Source of the DNA: CAYRXM01 sp964428175
GTDB taxonomy: Bacteria > Chloroflexota > Anaerolineae > JAFGEY01
Assembly (NCBI GenBank): GCA_964428175.1
Contig: CAYRXM010000042.1
Location: 1-34,557, forward strand
Direction: 5' to 3'
Length of the DNA stretch: 34,557 nt
Below the pieces are notes generated by a model. The model was not told the origin of the DNA. It saw only the letters and a list, made by a program, of their open reading frames with translations, and did not search any database. Each line of letters opens with the position of its first letter. The stretch's first letter is position 1. Position numbers and translations under genes: made by a program. Of the stretch, positions 23,747 to 31,899 are shown piece after piece.

Positions 23747-24498
23747 CAACGCATCCCCAATCCACCGTCGACGGAAATCACCTGCCCGGTGATGTAGGCC
23801 GCCTCGTCGGATACCAGAAAAGCGGCCGCCGCCGCCACCTCTTCCGGCAGGCCAAAACGGCCGGCCGGGGTCAGCTTGAGCGCCTGTTCCTTCCAGTCGG
23901 ACTGCAAACCGGCGGTCATGTCCGTCTCGACGAATCCCGGCGCGACCGCGTTCACGGTGATCCCGCGCGAGCCGACTTCTTTGGCCAGCGCGCGAGTGAA
24001 ACCGACCAGCCCGGCCTTGGCCGCCGCATAGTTGACCTGGCCGGCGTTGCCGGCCAGCCCGGCCAGCGACGAGACATTGACGATACGTCCCCAGCGCCCG
24101 CGCTGCATCTTGCGGATCACCGCCTGGGTGCAGTGAAACGCGCCGTCCAGGTTGGTCGCGATCACGTCGTGCCAGTCTTGCTCGGACATGCGCACGAATA
24201 ACCCGTCGCGGGTGATGCCGGCGTTGTTGATCAGGATGTCGATTTCGCCCAGTTCGCCTTCTACCTGCGCTGCCATTGCCCGCACCGCTTCGCTCGAACG
24301 CACATCGGCCTGAACGGCCAGGGCCACCCCACCGCCGGCGCGGATTTCATCGACCACCGCCCGGGCGGCGTCCGGCCGGGCGACGTAATTCACCGCCACC
24401 GCCACGCCTGTCGAAGCCAGGCGCAGCGCAATCGCCCGGCCGATGCCGCGCGACGCGCCTGTGACCAACGCGACGTGGGTTTTGTTGGATTCGTTCAT
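23746..24498 (-). CDS. fabG: 3-oxoacyl-ACP reductase
   Basis: A 250-residue short-chain dehydrogenase that reduces 3-ketoacyl-ACP with NADPH. The cofactor motif TGASRGIG lies at 13-20, NNAG at 91-94, and the catalytic set Ser144, Tyr157, Lys161 (VNVSS, NYAAAK). The FabG-specific stretch GNAGQVNYAAAKAGLVGFTRALAKE supports the assignment over other members of the superfamily. The C-terminus ITGQVISVDGGLGM is typical. The ribosome site AAGGAG precedes ATG 24498. It is the first gene of a three-gene minus-strand unit, divergent from fabF. Confidence 0.95.
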   Translation of the reverse strand: MNESNKTHVALVTGASRGIGRAIALRLASTGVAVAVNYVARPDAARAVVDEIRAGGGVALAVQADVRSSEAVRAMAAQVEGELGEIDILINNAGITRDGLFVRMSEQDWHDVIATNLDGAFHCTQAVIRKMQRGRWGRIVNVSSLAGLAGNAGQVNYAAAKAGLVGFTRALAKEVGSRGITVNAVAPGFVETDMTAGLQSDWKEQALKLTPAGRFGLPEEVAAAAAFLVSDEAAYITGQVISVDGGLGMR

Positions 24499-24538
24499 AC
24501 TCGCACTCCTTTCCTTGATCGCAACTCAATCTTGAGCC

Positions 24539-24567
24539 ATTGTACCCAAAACCGGATCGCCGGGCAA
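24539..24567 (-). promoter_or_regulatory. Promoter of the fabG/maoC/acyltransferase operon
   Basis: Minus-strand TTGCCC (plus 24562-24567), a 17-nt spacer and TACAAT (plus 24539-24544), about 35 nt upstream of the fabG start. It diverges from the fabF promoter across a 256-bp gap that also holds two CCGGATCG copies (24552-24559 and 24605-24612) of unknown meaning. Confidence 0.65.
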
Positions 24568-24662
24568 ACGCTCCGCTTCAACCAGCCCATATGCTATACT
24601 CAAACCGGATCGGATCGAATCGTTACGCTAAAAAGCGTGTTTACAGATCATTGCTTCATGTG

Positions 24663-24671
24663 TGGTATAAT
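24663..24671 (+). promoter_or_regulatory. Extended -10 promoter of fabF
   Basis: TGGTATAAT is an extended -10 (TGn plus perfect TATAAT, 24666-24671). No -35 sits at normal spacing; TTTACA is 20 nt upstream. The leader is about 80 nt and ends in a strong AAGGAGG site. Confidence 0.65.
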
Positions 24672-24754
24672 ACACCCAATCCTTTCAACCCGATGCCACC
24701 GGCGCAACCGACAGGCCGGGGTCATCACCCCCATCTTTTTCTCAAGGAGGAAAA

Positions 24755-25993
24755 ATGATCCGAGTTGTCGTCACCGGCCTGGGCGCAGTGTCGCCCATTG
24801 GCAACAATGTGCCCGATATGTGGGATGCGGCGGTCAATGCCCGCAGCGGCGTGGGGCCGATCACCCGATTTGACGCTTCCGAGTACAGCGTGCGCATTGC
24901 CGCCGAGGTCAAGAACTATACGCCGGAACCGTACCTCTCGCGCAAAGAGGCCCGCCGCCTCGACATGCTGCTCCAGTTCACCGTCGGCGCGGCCGGACAG
25001 GCGGTCGACGATGCCGGGCTGGATGGCTATGCCGGCCTGGATCGCAGCCGGGTGGGTGTGCTCATCGGTGCGGGGATGGGCGGCATGCGCACCATGATCG
25101 ACGCGCACAACGAGCTGTTGAAAAAAGGGCCGTCGAGCATCAGCCCATTTTTCGTCCCCTCGATCATCACCAACATGTCGGGCGGGCTGGTGGCCGAAAA
25201 GTACAAATTCAGCGGCCCCAACTTTTCGGTTTCGTCGGCCTGCGCCACCGGCAACCACGCCATCGGTGAAGCGATGGAAATGATTCGGCGCGGCGCAGCC
25301 GAGGTGATGGTCTGTGGTGCGGGCGAGGCGTCGATCGTCGAGCTGGGCGTCGGCGGGTTCGCCGCTATGCGCGCCCTGTCGACACAGAACGACGATCCCG
25401 AACACGCCTGCAAGCCCTTTGACAAGAACCGCGACGGCTTTGTGATGGGCGAGGGCGCGGCAGCGCTGGTCATCGAAAGCCTGGAACACGCCCAACGGCG
25501 CGGCGTGCGTATCTATGCCGAACTGGTCGGCTATGCCACCACCGCCGACGCCTATCACATGGTCGCGCCCGACCCGGATGGCAAGGGCGCCGCCGAGTCG
25601 ATGCGCCTGGCGCTGGTCAGCGCGGGAATGTCGCCCACCGAGGTCGATTACATCAACGCGCACGGCACCGGCACCGGGCTGAACGATCCCATCGAAACCA
25701 AGGCAATCAAGACGGTATTTGGCGACTATGCCTACAAGGTGGCGATCAGTTCGACCAAAGGCGTCCACGGGCACCTGCTCGGCGGCGCCAGCGCCCTGGA
25801 AGCGGTGATTTCGGTGCTGGCCCTCCACAACGGGATCATCCCGCCCACCGCCAACCTGACCACACCTGATCCCGAATGTGACCTTGATTATGTGCCGTTG
25901 GAAGCGCGCGCCGCGCCCATCCGCGTGGCGATGTCCAACGGCTTTGGCTTTGGCGGTCACAACGCCACGGTGATTTTCCGCAAGCTGGATTAA
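24755..25993 (+). CDS. fabF: 3-oxoacyl-ACP synthase II
   Basis: A 412-residue condensing enzyme that extends acyl-ACP with malonyl-ACP. The catalytic Cys163 lies in SSACATG and the two histidines are His303 (INAHGTGTGLND) and His340 (GVHGHLLGG). The usual TKSMTGH before the second His reads TKGVHGH here. GFGFGGHNATVIF at the end is typical. The start is fixed by AAGGAGG about 6 nt upstream. It is monocistronic and divergent from fabG/maoC/acyltransferase, with which it would form a near-complete elongation set. No acyl carrier protein, FabH or FabI is in the window. Confidence 0.95.
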   Translation: MIRVVVTGLGAVSPIGNNVPDMWDAAVNARSGVGPITRFDASEYSVRIAAEVKNYTPEPYLSRKEARRLDMLLQFTVGAAGQAVDDAGLDGYAGLDRSRVGVLIGAGMGGMRTMIDAHNELLKKGPSSISPFFVPSIITNMSGGLVAEKYKFSGPNFSVSSACATGNHAIGEAMEMIRRGAAEVMVCGAGEASIVELGVGGFAAMRALSTQNDDPEHACKPFDKNRDGFVMGEGAAALVIESLEHAQRRGVRIYAELVGYATTADAYHMVAPDPDGKGAAESMRLALVSAGMSPTEVDYINAHGTGTGLNDPIETKAIKTVFGDYAYKVAISSTKGVHGHLLGGASALEAVISVLALHNGIIPPTANLTTPDPECDLDYVPLEARAAPIRVAMSNGFGFGGHNATVIFRKLD

Positions 25994-25997
25994 GCCG

Positions 25998-26032
25998 TTT
26001 CTCTCGCCCACGCTCTGCGTGGGCGAGAGAAA
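25998..26032. terminator. Bidirectional terminator between fabF and the IMPase gene
   Basis: A perfect 16-bp inverted repeat (TTTCTCTCGCCCACGC and its complement) with a TCT loop, 4 nt after the fabF stop and 10 nt before the IMPase stop. It is followed by short A/T tracts on both sides. Confidence 0.8.
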
Positions 26033-26042
26033 TTTGCGGTAT

Positions 26043-26816
26043 CTACCCCCTGATCAACGCCAACACCTGCGGCAGCAGCGTCTGTGTCGTTGCCAGCCCC
26101 TCGTGCCCGTAAATCGTCTCGTTGCCTTGCCAGTCGCCAAAATATCCGCCCGCCTCGCGCAGAATCGGCGGGAACGGCCCGCAGTCCCACACGGCTATGA
26201 TCGGGTCCATCATCACCTCGATGCGCCCGGTGGCGACGAGCAGATAGCCGTAGGCATCGCTCCAGCCTACCCGTTGGTAGACCCGGCGGGCAAGGCGTTC
26301 CCACTCGGCCCAGCGGTTATATTTGATAAACCCGCCCACGTCGGTGCAGCTAATGACCGACCGTTCCAGCGTGTCCACCGTCGACACATGGGCGCGGCGG
26401 CCGTTCCACCAACAGCCTTCGCCGCTGGCGGCAGCGACCATCTCGTCGAGCGCGGGGAAATAGGCCGCGCCCACCTCGACTCGCCCCTCGATTTCCAGCC
26501 CGATCAGCACGGCATAGAGCGGCACGCCGCGCACAAAAGACTTGGTGCCATCGATCGGGTCGATGAACCAGCGATGGCTGGCCCCCTGGGTCTCCTGCGC
26601 GCCAAACTCTTCGCCGACAATGGCATGATGCGGGTAGGCCCGCTCGATGCGGCGGCGAATGATCTCTTCCGCCTGACGGTCGGCGACAGTGACCGGCGTG
26701 TCGTCGGTCTTGAACTCGATAGTCACGCCGGCGTTGAAATAGCCCAGCGTAGAGCGGCCGGCCAAGTAGGCTGTCTCGACGGCAAAATCCAGCAGCGAAC
26801 GCAATGATTCAGACAT
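26043..26816 (-). CDS. hisN: Inositol monophosphatase family, probable histidinol-phosphatase
   Basis: A 257-residue Mg-dependent phosphatase. The metal-binding motifs are intact: GEEFG at 68-72, DPIDGTKSF at 86-94 and the second-metal Asp211 in WDCGPF. The stretch DGTKSFVRGVPLYAVLIGLE fits the HisN histidinol-phosphate phosphatase subgroup better than inositol or fructose-bisphosphate phosphatases. Its role would be the dephosphorylation step of histidine synthesis, but no other his gene is nearby, so the substrate remains probable only. The start at 26816 has GGAGG 5 nt upstream. The promoter lies about 140 nt upstream. Confidence 0.82.
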   Translation of the reverse strand: MSESLRSLLDFAVETAYLAGRSTLGYFNAGVTIEFKTDDTPVTVADRQAEEIIRRRIERAYPHHAIVGEEFGAQETQGASHRWFIDPIDGTKSFVRGVPLYAVLIGLEIEGRVEVGAAYFPALDEMVAAASGEGCWWNGRRAHVSTVDTLERSVISCTDVGGFIKYNRWAEWERLARRVYQRVGWSDAYGYLLVATGRIEVMMDPIIAVWDCGPFPPILREAGGYFGDWQGNETIYGHEGLATTQTLLPQVLALIRG

Positions 26817-26921
26817 GCAAACCTCCAAGCGTATCAATTTGTGGTTCTTGGCAATTTTCGTGAAAAGACGGCCTTTGTATCATTCGGCAACAACTCTCAA
26901 AAGCTATGCCGCTTTTTTTGT

Positions 26922-26946
26922 TGGTCTTGGCTGTCTAAACGCCAAG
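26922..26946 (-). other. Hairpin at the 5' end of the IMPase transcript
   Basis: GTCTTGGC and GCCAAGAC form a perfect 8-bp stem with a 9-nt loop, starting at about the predicted first transcribed base. There is no T-run on the minus strand after it, so it is more likely a transcript-stabilising or control hairpin than a terminator. Confidence 0.4.
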
Positions 26947-26951
26947 ACAGG

Positions 26952-26980
26952 ATTATACTCTCGATCCGGTTTCTTGTTAA
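26952..26980 (-). promoter_or_regulatory. Promoter of the IMPase gene
   Basis: Minus-strand TTAACA (plus 26975-26980), a 17-nt spacer and TATAAT (plus 26952-26957). The leader to the ATG is about 130 nt. Confidence 0.75.
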
Positions 26981-27030
26981 ACGAACCACGCCTTCTATGC
27001 GGTGGGCTGCCAAAGAACACCCAGTCAAAT

Positions 27031-27059
27031 TTGACGCGCCCCTACCTCAGTGATATAAT
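27031..27059 (+). promoter_or_regulatory. Promoter upstream of the ABC importer operon
   Basis: TTGACG (27031-27036), a 17-nt spacer and perfect TATAAT (27054-27059). Transcription would begin near 27066, about 630 nt before the binding-protein gene, leaving a very long leader or a separate non-coding RNA. Confidence 0.75.
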
Positions 27060-27077
27060 CAAAACCAAACTTGAGGG

Positions 27078-27118
27078 GGTGTCATTGGCTGGGGCGCGTG
27101 CGTTCCGACAGTGACACC
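27078..27118 (+). other. Stem-loop at the start of the importer leader
   Basis: GGTGTCA (27078-27084) pairs with TGACACC (27112-27118) around a 27-nt loop, near the predicted 5' end of the transcript. Confidence 0.35.
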
Positions 27119-27137
27119 TACCCGATCTAAAATTCCC

Positions 27138-27254
27138 AGCAGCCTGTCGGAGAGGATCAGTAGCTGCGATTTCCGAATCGCGATGTGCAGTTCTACGATG
27201 CTTAGCGCAGATACGCGGTTGGAAACCGCGTCTACATCTCTCCGGCAGGCTGCT
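27138..27254 (+). ncRNA. Candidate structured RNA element (three-way junction)
   Basis: A 17-bp closing stem (27138-27154 with 27238-27254, one pair being G-U as RNA) encloses two further hairpins. One is built from GTAG/CTAC and CTGC/GCAG with GATT-tccg-AATC inside (27160-27196). The other is the perfect ACGCGGTT-GGA-AACCGCGT (27213-27231). Together they form a plausible three-way junction downstream of a good promoter. It could be a riboswitch-like aptamer, a stand-alone RNA or a mini-transposon-like repeat with terminal inverted repeats. No target-site duplication is seen at its edges and no known RNA family was recognised. The rest of the gap (27255-27697) has small hairpins and an inverted repeat, CACTCAAGTG/CACTTGAGTG (about 27546-27620), but no convincing gene. 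Confidence 0.4.
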
Positions 27255-27697
27255 CGTGTTTCCTCCACTCCCTCACACTACTGGCACTTTGGTCGTTTCG
27301 CACAAGCTGGCGGGTGGTCGGCTCATTCAAAACACACGTCAGACTGGTGCAACTTTGGGGGTAAACCCCAGACGGATTCGGGTCCGAAAGCTTCCAATCT
27401 CACGGAAAAGAACCGTACTGTTCGTTTGACAGCGTTCAATGCAAGACCCAAGTTTAGCGCAGTGCCCTACCACCCTGTATAGTCCCGCGGTTCTTGGTGC
27501 GCAAAAAAGAGGGGAGGTGGTTGTCTATGGTCTAGCCCTGTTGACACTCAAGTGGCCAAATCGATGCGGTTTCAACCAAGATAGCCCGGCCGGAAGCGAG
27601 CTGAGGGGACACTTGAGTGCGAGTCGGTCGAGTTGGTGTGGTGAGTATTAAGTGGCGCGATTTGAGGCACACAGCCTCTTCAAAGGAGAAAATTTCC

Positions 27698-28999
27698 ATG
27701 ACAGCAAACAAGATCAGCCGACGCAATTTCTTACGGGGTGCCGCAGCGGCCGCAGGCATCGCAATGATCACGAGCTGTAAGAAAGCTCCCGCCGTCGTCA
27801 AACAGGTGGGCGAGTTCGACTTTAGCAAGCCGGACCAGGTGCGCCAGGCGCTGGAGAAGGAAGGCGCCGTGGTCAACATAACCACCTGGGGCTTTTCCGG
27901 CCTGATCGACGAGGTCATCCCCACCAAGTTTGCCGAGTATACCGTCAGAAAGTATGGCGTGCCCGTCAAACTCGTCAAGCAAAACGTGAGCGTGGGCACG
28001 CTGATGCTCGAGCTTCCCACGGCTGGCAAGCACGCCCGTGACGCAGACATCGACGTCATGGACAATGAGGAAGAGTATACCGCGCGTTTCATGGCCCTGG
28101 AGTGGGGCGAGCCCATCGACCAGGAGCAGTACAAGCCCCTGCTCGAGAACGTGATGAAGACCGAGGAGGCCTACTTTTATCGCGGCGAGCCCAAGGTGGA
28201 CGGCGGCAACATCTATGGCGTCATGTACCAGGGCTACGAGTGGCTGCAGGCTATCCTCCGCAAGGACAAGGTCGATGTCAACAACTATAAGGATTGGACC
28301 GACCTTGCCCGCGCCGAGATGGTGGGACGAGGGGTAGACTATGCGTTCAACGATTCGCGCGGCCACTTTGTCTTCATGGGCATCCTGAACTCGCTGATCA
28401 AGCAAGGGATCGTCAAGGGCGAACTCTGGTCCGAGGAAGCGTGGGAGGCCGGCATCGAGTGGTGGCGAGACAACATGGAGGACAAAATCCTCAAGTGGGG
28501 CGATATGGGCAACGACCCAACGATGCGCATGTTGCTCCAGACGGGCGAGGCCTATTGGGGCGGCCTGTGGGGTGTCTACACCCGCGAGCTGCTGGGCACC
28601 GACTGGAACCAGCAGGATGATGTCCTGCAGGCCTTCTATCCCAAGTCGGGCATTCTCTCCGACCGCGAGATGTGCAAGATCATCCAGGGCTGCGCGCACC
28701 CCGTCGCCGCCCGCATCCTAACCGACTGGATGGTCAGCACCGAGTTCATCCACGGCGGCTGGTACAAGGAAGGCAAGAACGGACCCGAGTTGAACCGCTG
28801 GAATCTCACCAAGGACAAGTACCTCGTTGTATATGCCGGCGGTGTGAACACGGAGCAGCGCGAGTTGACGCCCGATTGGGCCAAGCCGTTCCACCCTGCG
28901 GATCCAGGCAGCCTGGTTCTACTGTGCGACTGGGAGTGGTATTCATCCAGGACCGAGTGGATCTCCAAGACCTACGATAGGATCGTCAAGGGCATATAG
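27698..28999 (+). CDS. ABC importer substrate-binding lipoprotein (Tat-exported)
   Basis: A 433-residue extracellular solute-binding protein of the family 1/PotD-AfuA-like type. The N-terminus has a twin-arginine motif (SRRNFLRG) and a lipobox with Cys (MITSC), so it is folded in the cytosol, exported by Tat and anchored to the membrane. The mature part has many aromatic residues, as in solute-binding clefts. The start at 27698 is fixed by AAAGGAG about 9 nt upstream. Two permeases and an ATPase follow on the same strand. The ligand cannot be read from sequence; convergent genes for phosphoesterases and a sugar-isomerase-like protein suggest a phosphorylated or sugar-like compound (inference). 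Confidence 0.85.
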   Translation: MTANKISRRNFLRGAAAAAGIAMITSCKKAPAVVKQVGEFDFSKPDQVRQALEKEGAVVNITTWGFSGLIDEVIPTKFAEYTVRKYGVPVKLVKQNVSVGTLMLELPTAGKHARDADIDVMDNEEEYTARFMALEWGEPIDQEQYKPLLENVMKTEEAYFYRGEPKVDGGNIYGVMYQGYEWLQAILRKDKVDVNNYKDWTDLARAEMVGRGVDYAFNDSRGHFVFMGILNSLIKQGIVKGELWSEEAWEAGIEWWRDNMEDKILKWGDMGNDPTMRMLLQTGEAYWGGLWGVYTRELLGTDWNQQDDVLQAFYPKSGILSDREMCKIIQGCAHPVAARILTDWMVSTEFIHGGWYKEGKNGPELNRWNLTKDKYLVVYAGGVNTEQRELTPDWAKPFHPADPGSLVLLCDWEWYSSRTEWISKTYDRIVKGI

Positions 29000-29034
29000 G
29001 CGGGGGAACTTGCACTCAAGCGGATAGACACTCA

Positions 29035-29083
29035 GACCTCCGGGGGCGGCGTGCCCTTTGGGTGCGCTTTAACCTCGGAGGTC
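29035..29083 (+). other. Intercistronic stem-loop after the binding-protein gene
   Basis: GACCTCCG (29035-29042) pairs with CGGAGGTC (29076-29083), with a further inner helix (CCC-TTT-GGG). It lies between the binding-protein and permease genes. Such hairpins commonly protect the upstream mRNA so that binding protein exceeds permease; that role is inferred here. Confidence 0.5.
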
Positions 29084-29106
29084 ACCTACCGGAGGCTCAT
29101 TCAGCT

Positions 29107-29976
29107 ATGAACCGCTTTCAGACGTTTTTCCATCGTCACGGCACCACCGTGTTGCTCCTTTCCCCTCTGCTCATTTACATGGCTCTGGTCTTTGCAGTGC
29201 CTGTGGGCTTTCAAGTGGCCTTTGCCTTCTGGCGGCGCGAACTCTACCGGGGCGTCATCTGGCTGCCCAAGCCGGCGTTCAGCATGGAAAACTTTGCCCG
29301 GGCTTTTAGCGACCCGGCCTATCTGAACAGCCTGGCTTGGACGGTGGGCGTCGCTTTGTTCACGTCGATCGTGGCCATCTTGCTGGCCCTGCCCGTCGCC
29401 TATTTCCTGGCGCGCTACAGGCCTTTCGGGAGCGCTTTTATCGAGCTCTCCTTCCTCATACCCATATTCGGTGACATCTTTACGATCTATGCCCTGGCTT
29501 ACGCCTTTAGCCCACAGGGGCCACTCAACTGGTTGTTGATGTCACTGCAGCTGATCAGAGAACCGCTGCGGCTGGTTTATTCGCCGGCAGCGGTGATCAT
29601 CTGGATGTGCATCCCGACGCTGATGGTGCTGCTGATACGAAGCGCCATCGCCGGCGTGGACGTGATGTACGAGGAGGCCGCGCAGACCATGGGCGCGAGC
29701 TGGCTCAAGACCATCTTTCGGGTCACCATACCCCTGGCCAAGAAGGGGATCATGGGCGCCCTGCTCCTGAGCATCTCTGGCGCAGTCGGCATCTATACCC
29801 TGCCGCTGATCCTTATCGGCCCGTACAACATCTGGTTGAGCAACAAGATCCAACGTGAGGTGAGCCCCTTCTTCAACTATCCCATGGCCTCGGCCCTGGG
29901 GGTGATCCTCACTGCCATCTGCGGAATCCTCATGTACCTCTACTTGCGCACGCAGGACGAAGGAGGTCGCCCATGA
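29107..29976 (+). CDS. ABC importer permease 1 (PotB-like)
   Basis: A 289-residue inner-membrane permease of the binding-protein-dependent type with about six membrane helices. The first is at about 14-40, followed by a periplasmic loop to about 70. The ATPase-coupling EAA motif is clear: EEAAQTMGASWLKTIFRVTIP, residues 189-209, with Gly196 and Pro209. The start at 29107 has GGAGG about 11 nt upstream. The 3' end overlaps the next permease by 4 nt. It pairs with permease 2 to form the channel. Confidence 0.92.
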   Translation: MNRFQTFFHRHGTTVLLLSPLLIYMALVFAVPVGFQVAFAFWRRELYRGVIWLPKPAFSMENFARAFSDPAYLNSLAWTVGVALFTSIVAILLALPVAYFLARYRPFGSAFIELSFLIPIFGDIFTIYALAYAFSPQGPLNWLLMSLQLIREPLRLVYSPAAVIIWMCIPTLMVLLIRSAIAGVDVMYEEAAQTMGASWLKTIFRVTIPLAKKGIMGALLLSISGAVGIYTLPLILIGPYNIWLSNKIQREVSPFFNYPMASALGVILTAICGILMYLYLRTQDEGGRP

Positions 29977-30770
29977 AGCTGCCTCGCGCCCTGATCATCA
30001 TTCTGAACATCTATGCCTTGGTGTTGGCCTTTATCCTGATCTGGCCGGTCTTGCAGATGGTGCTGACCTCTTTTACCTCCGATGTCGTGTTCCCGCCAAG
30101 ATACTTTTCGCTCAACGCCTTCCAAGAAGTCATCTGGTCCAGTTTTTTCAAGGCGCTGGGCTATAGCCTCAAGCTAGCCTTCTGGGCCACGCTGCTGCTG
30201 ATCGCCATCTGCCTTCCCGCTGCCTATGCCATGGAGCGGCGGCGATTCGCCGGTCGCGGTCTGATGTCGGTCTTGATCTTTGTGCCGACGATCTTTCCAT
30301 CGGTGACCTATGTTTCGGCGATTGGCGTGTATGTGTTCATGTTCTTTACCGATTTGCGCGGGACTTTTCCCATCATCGTCGTCGCCACCGCTATGAGCGC
30401 GATCCCTCTGGTGGTCCGCTCCATTCAAAGCTCGCTGGCTACGACAGACCCTATGTACGAGGAGGCGGCGCTGGTCATGGGCGCGACGCCGCTGCAGGCT
30501 TTCGTCAAGGTGACCCTGCCGTTGATCTCGCCAGGCCTGATCACAGCCATGATGATCGCCTTCACCGCCGCCTCCACCGCTTTCGTCGCGCCCCAGCTAC
30601 TGGGCGCCAGGGAACGAACCGTCTCCATGTTTATCTATGAAGATGTCGGCAGATTAGGCTTCACCACCTGGATTGCTGTGGAGGTTCTGGTGATGGAAGC
30701 GGTGGTGCTGGGAGTCGTACAGACATTGTACTTTGTCTTCCGCAAGCAGTTTCGCGGCCTATTCGTCTAG
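29973..30770 (+). CDS. ABC importer permease 2 (PotC-like)
   Basis: A 265-residue second permease with about six membrane helices. Its EAA motif, EEAALVMGATPLQAFVKVTLP, spans 163-183. The ATG overlaps the stop of permease 1 (ATGA). The sequence resembles the spermidine/putrescine, iron and 2-aminoethylphosphonate group of permeases, which does not fix the substrate. The ATPase gene begins 12 nt downstream. Confidence 0.92.
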   Translation: MKLPRALIIILNIYALVLAFILIWPVLQMVLTSFTSDVVFPPRYFSLNAFQEVIWSSFFKALGYSLKLAFWATLLLIAICLPAAYAMERRRFAGRGLMSVLIFVPTIFPSVTYVSAIGVYVFMFFTDLRGTFPIIVVATAMSAIPLVVRSIQSSLATTDPMYEEAALVMGATPLQAFVKVTLPLISPGLITAMMIAFTAASTAFVAPQLLGARERTVSMFIYEDVGRLGFTTWIAVEVLVMEAVVLGVVQTLYFVFRKQFRGLFV

Positions 30771-30782
30771 AGGAGTGATTCG

Positions 30783-31892
30783 ATGGCAAATGTACACACC
30801 GAGGGGTTGACCAAGCGCTATGGCCAGGTGGTCGCTGTGAACAACGTAGATGTAGAAATACCCGAAGGCTCTTTTACTGCCATTCTAGGACCATCGGGGT
30901 GTGGCAAGACGACTCTCCTGCGCTGCATCGCCGGCCTCACCTCGCCCGATGCAGGACGCGTGCTCATTGGCGGCCAAGATGTGACGAACGACCCGCCTAC
31001 CCGGCGCAACCTGGGGATGGTTTTCCAGCGACCATCGATGTTCCCCCACATGACCGCGCACAAGAACATCGCCTGGGCGCTGCAGCTTCGCGGCTGGCCC
31101 AAGAATAAGATCGATTCGCGCGTGAAAGAGATGCTCCGGCTGGTACACCTGGATGGTATGGAGGAGCGGACCTTTGGTCAGCTTTCAGGAGGGCAGGCTC
31201 AGCGCATCGTGATCGCGCGCGCCCTGGCGCCCGAGCCCGATATCCTCCTTCTGGACGAACCTCTCAGCTCGCTGGATGCCAAGTTGCGCGATCAGCTCAA
31301 GCTCGAGATCGCCGAGATTCACCGCAAGACCGGCTGCACGACCATCCTCGTGACACACGATCAGGCGGAAGCGCTTACCGTCGCCGACAACGTGCTGCTC
31401 ATGTACGAGGGCAAGATGGTGCAAGAGGGGTCGCCGCTGGACATCTATCGCACGCCGCAGACCTACTTTAGCGCGGATTTCATCGGCACCAACAACTTTT
31501 TGCCGGCTATGGTGTCCGAGGTGGGAGATTCAGTCTGGGTGCGCCTGGAAGGCTCCGACCTTCGGTTGAGCTCGACGAGCCACCCGGCAGACATTCGCGA
31601 GGGAGCCGCGGTCTGGGCATGCGTCCGTGCCGATGATATTGACATTGTCGACGGTGATCAACAAGCCAGGTACCGAAATATCGTCTCCGTAGTAGTGGAC
31701 CGCTCGTCGCTGACCGGCGGAACGGTGATCGTGGAGGGCAAGCTGGACGGCAAGCAGTTGCGCATTCATGCAGGAGGAAGCAGGCGCTTTGACCTTTTGA
31801 ACGTCGGGGGCTCCAGAATCACCTGCGCGCTGGGCAACATCTCGCTGATCCATCGTGATACTGCGGATCCAACCATATCGTCAAGCCGATAG
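30783..31892 (+). CDS. ABC importer ATPase (PotA/UgpC-like)
   Basis: A 369-residue ATPase that drives the importer. Walker A is GPSGCGKT at 36-43, the Q-loop Gln is at 82, the ABC signature LSGGQ at 134-138, Walker B ILLLDE at 154-159, the D-loop SSLD at 162-165 and the switch His192. A TOBE-type C-terminal domain follows from about 235. All catalytic residues are present. It is the last gene of the importer operon and is followed by two hairpins. Confidence 0.95.
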   Translation: MANVHTEGLTKRYGQVVAVNNVDVEIPEGSFTAILGPSGCGKTTLLRCIAGLTSPDAGRVLIGGQDVTNDPPTRRNLGMVFQRPSMFPHMTAHKNIAWALQLRGWPKNKIDSRVKEMLRLVHLDGMEERTFGQLSGGQAQRIVIARALAPEPDILLLDEPLSSLDAKLRDQLKLEIAEIHRKTGCTTILVTHDQAEALTVADNVLLMYEGKMVQEGSPLDIYRTPQTYFSADFIGTNNFLPAMVSEVGDSVWVRLEGSDLRLSSTSHPADIREGAAVWACVRADDIDIVDGDQQARYRNIVSVVVDRSSLTGGTVIVEGKLDGKQLRIHAGGSRRFDLLNVGGSRITCALGNISLIHRDTADPTISSSR

Positions 31893-31899
31893 CACCGAC

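Noticed and set aside
24600..24625. T-loop-like GATCGAATCG suggesting a tRNA
   Set aside because: No cloverleaf arms or acceptor stem can be built around it.
24693..24758. Small frame beginning MPPAQPTGRGHHPH that overlaps the fabF start by 4 nt
   Set aside because: Its start lacks a ribosome site and the overlap is explained by the AAGGAGGAAAAATGA sequence at the fabF start. It might be a leader peptide but nothing else supports that.
27138..27254. 6S RNA, RNase P RNA or tmRNA
   Set aside because: The size and the conserved core sequences of these RNAs do not match; the three-way junction with a long closing stem is different.
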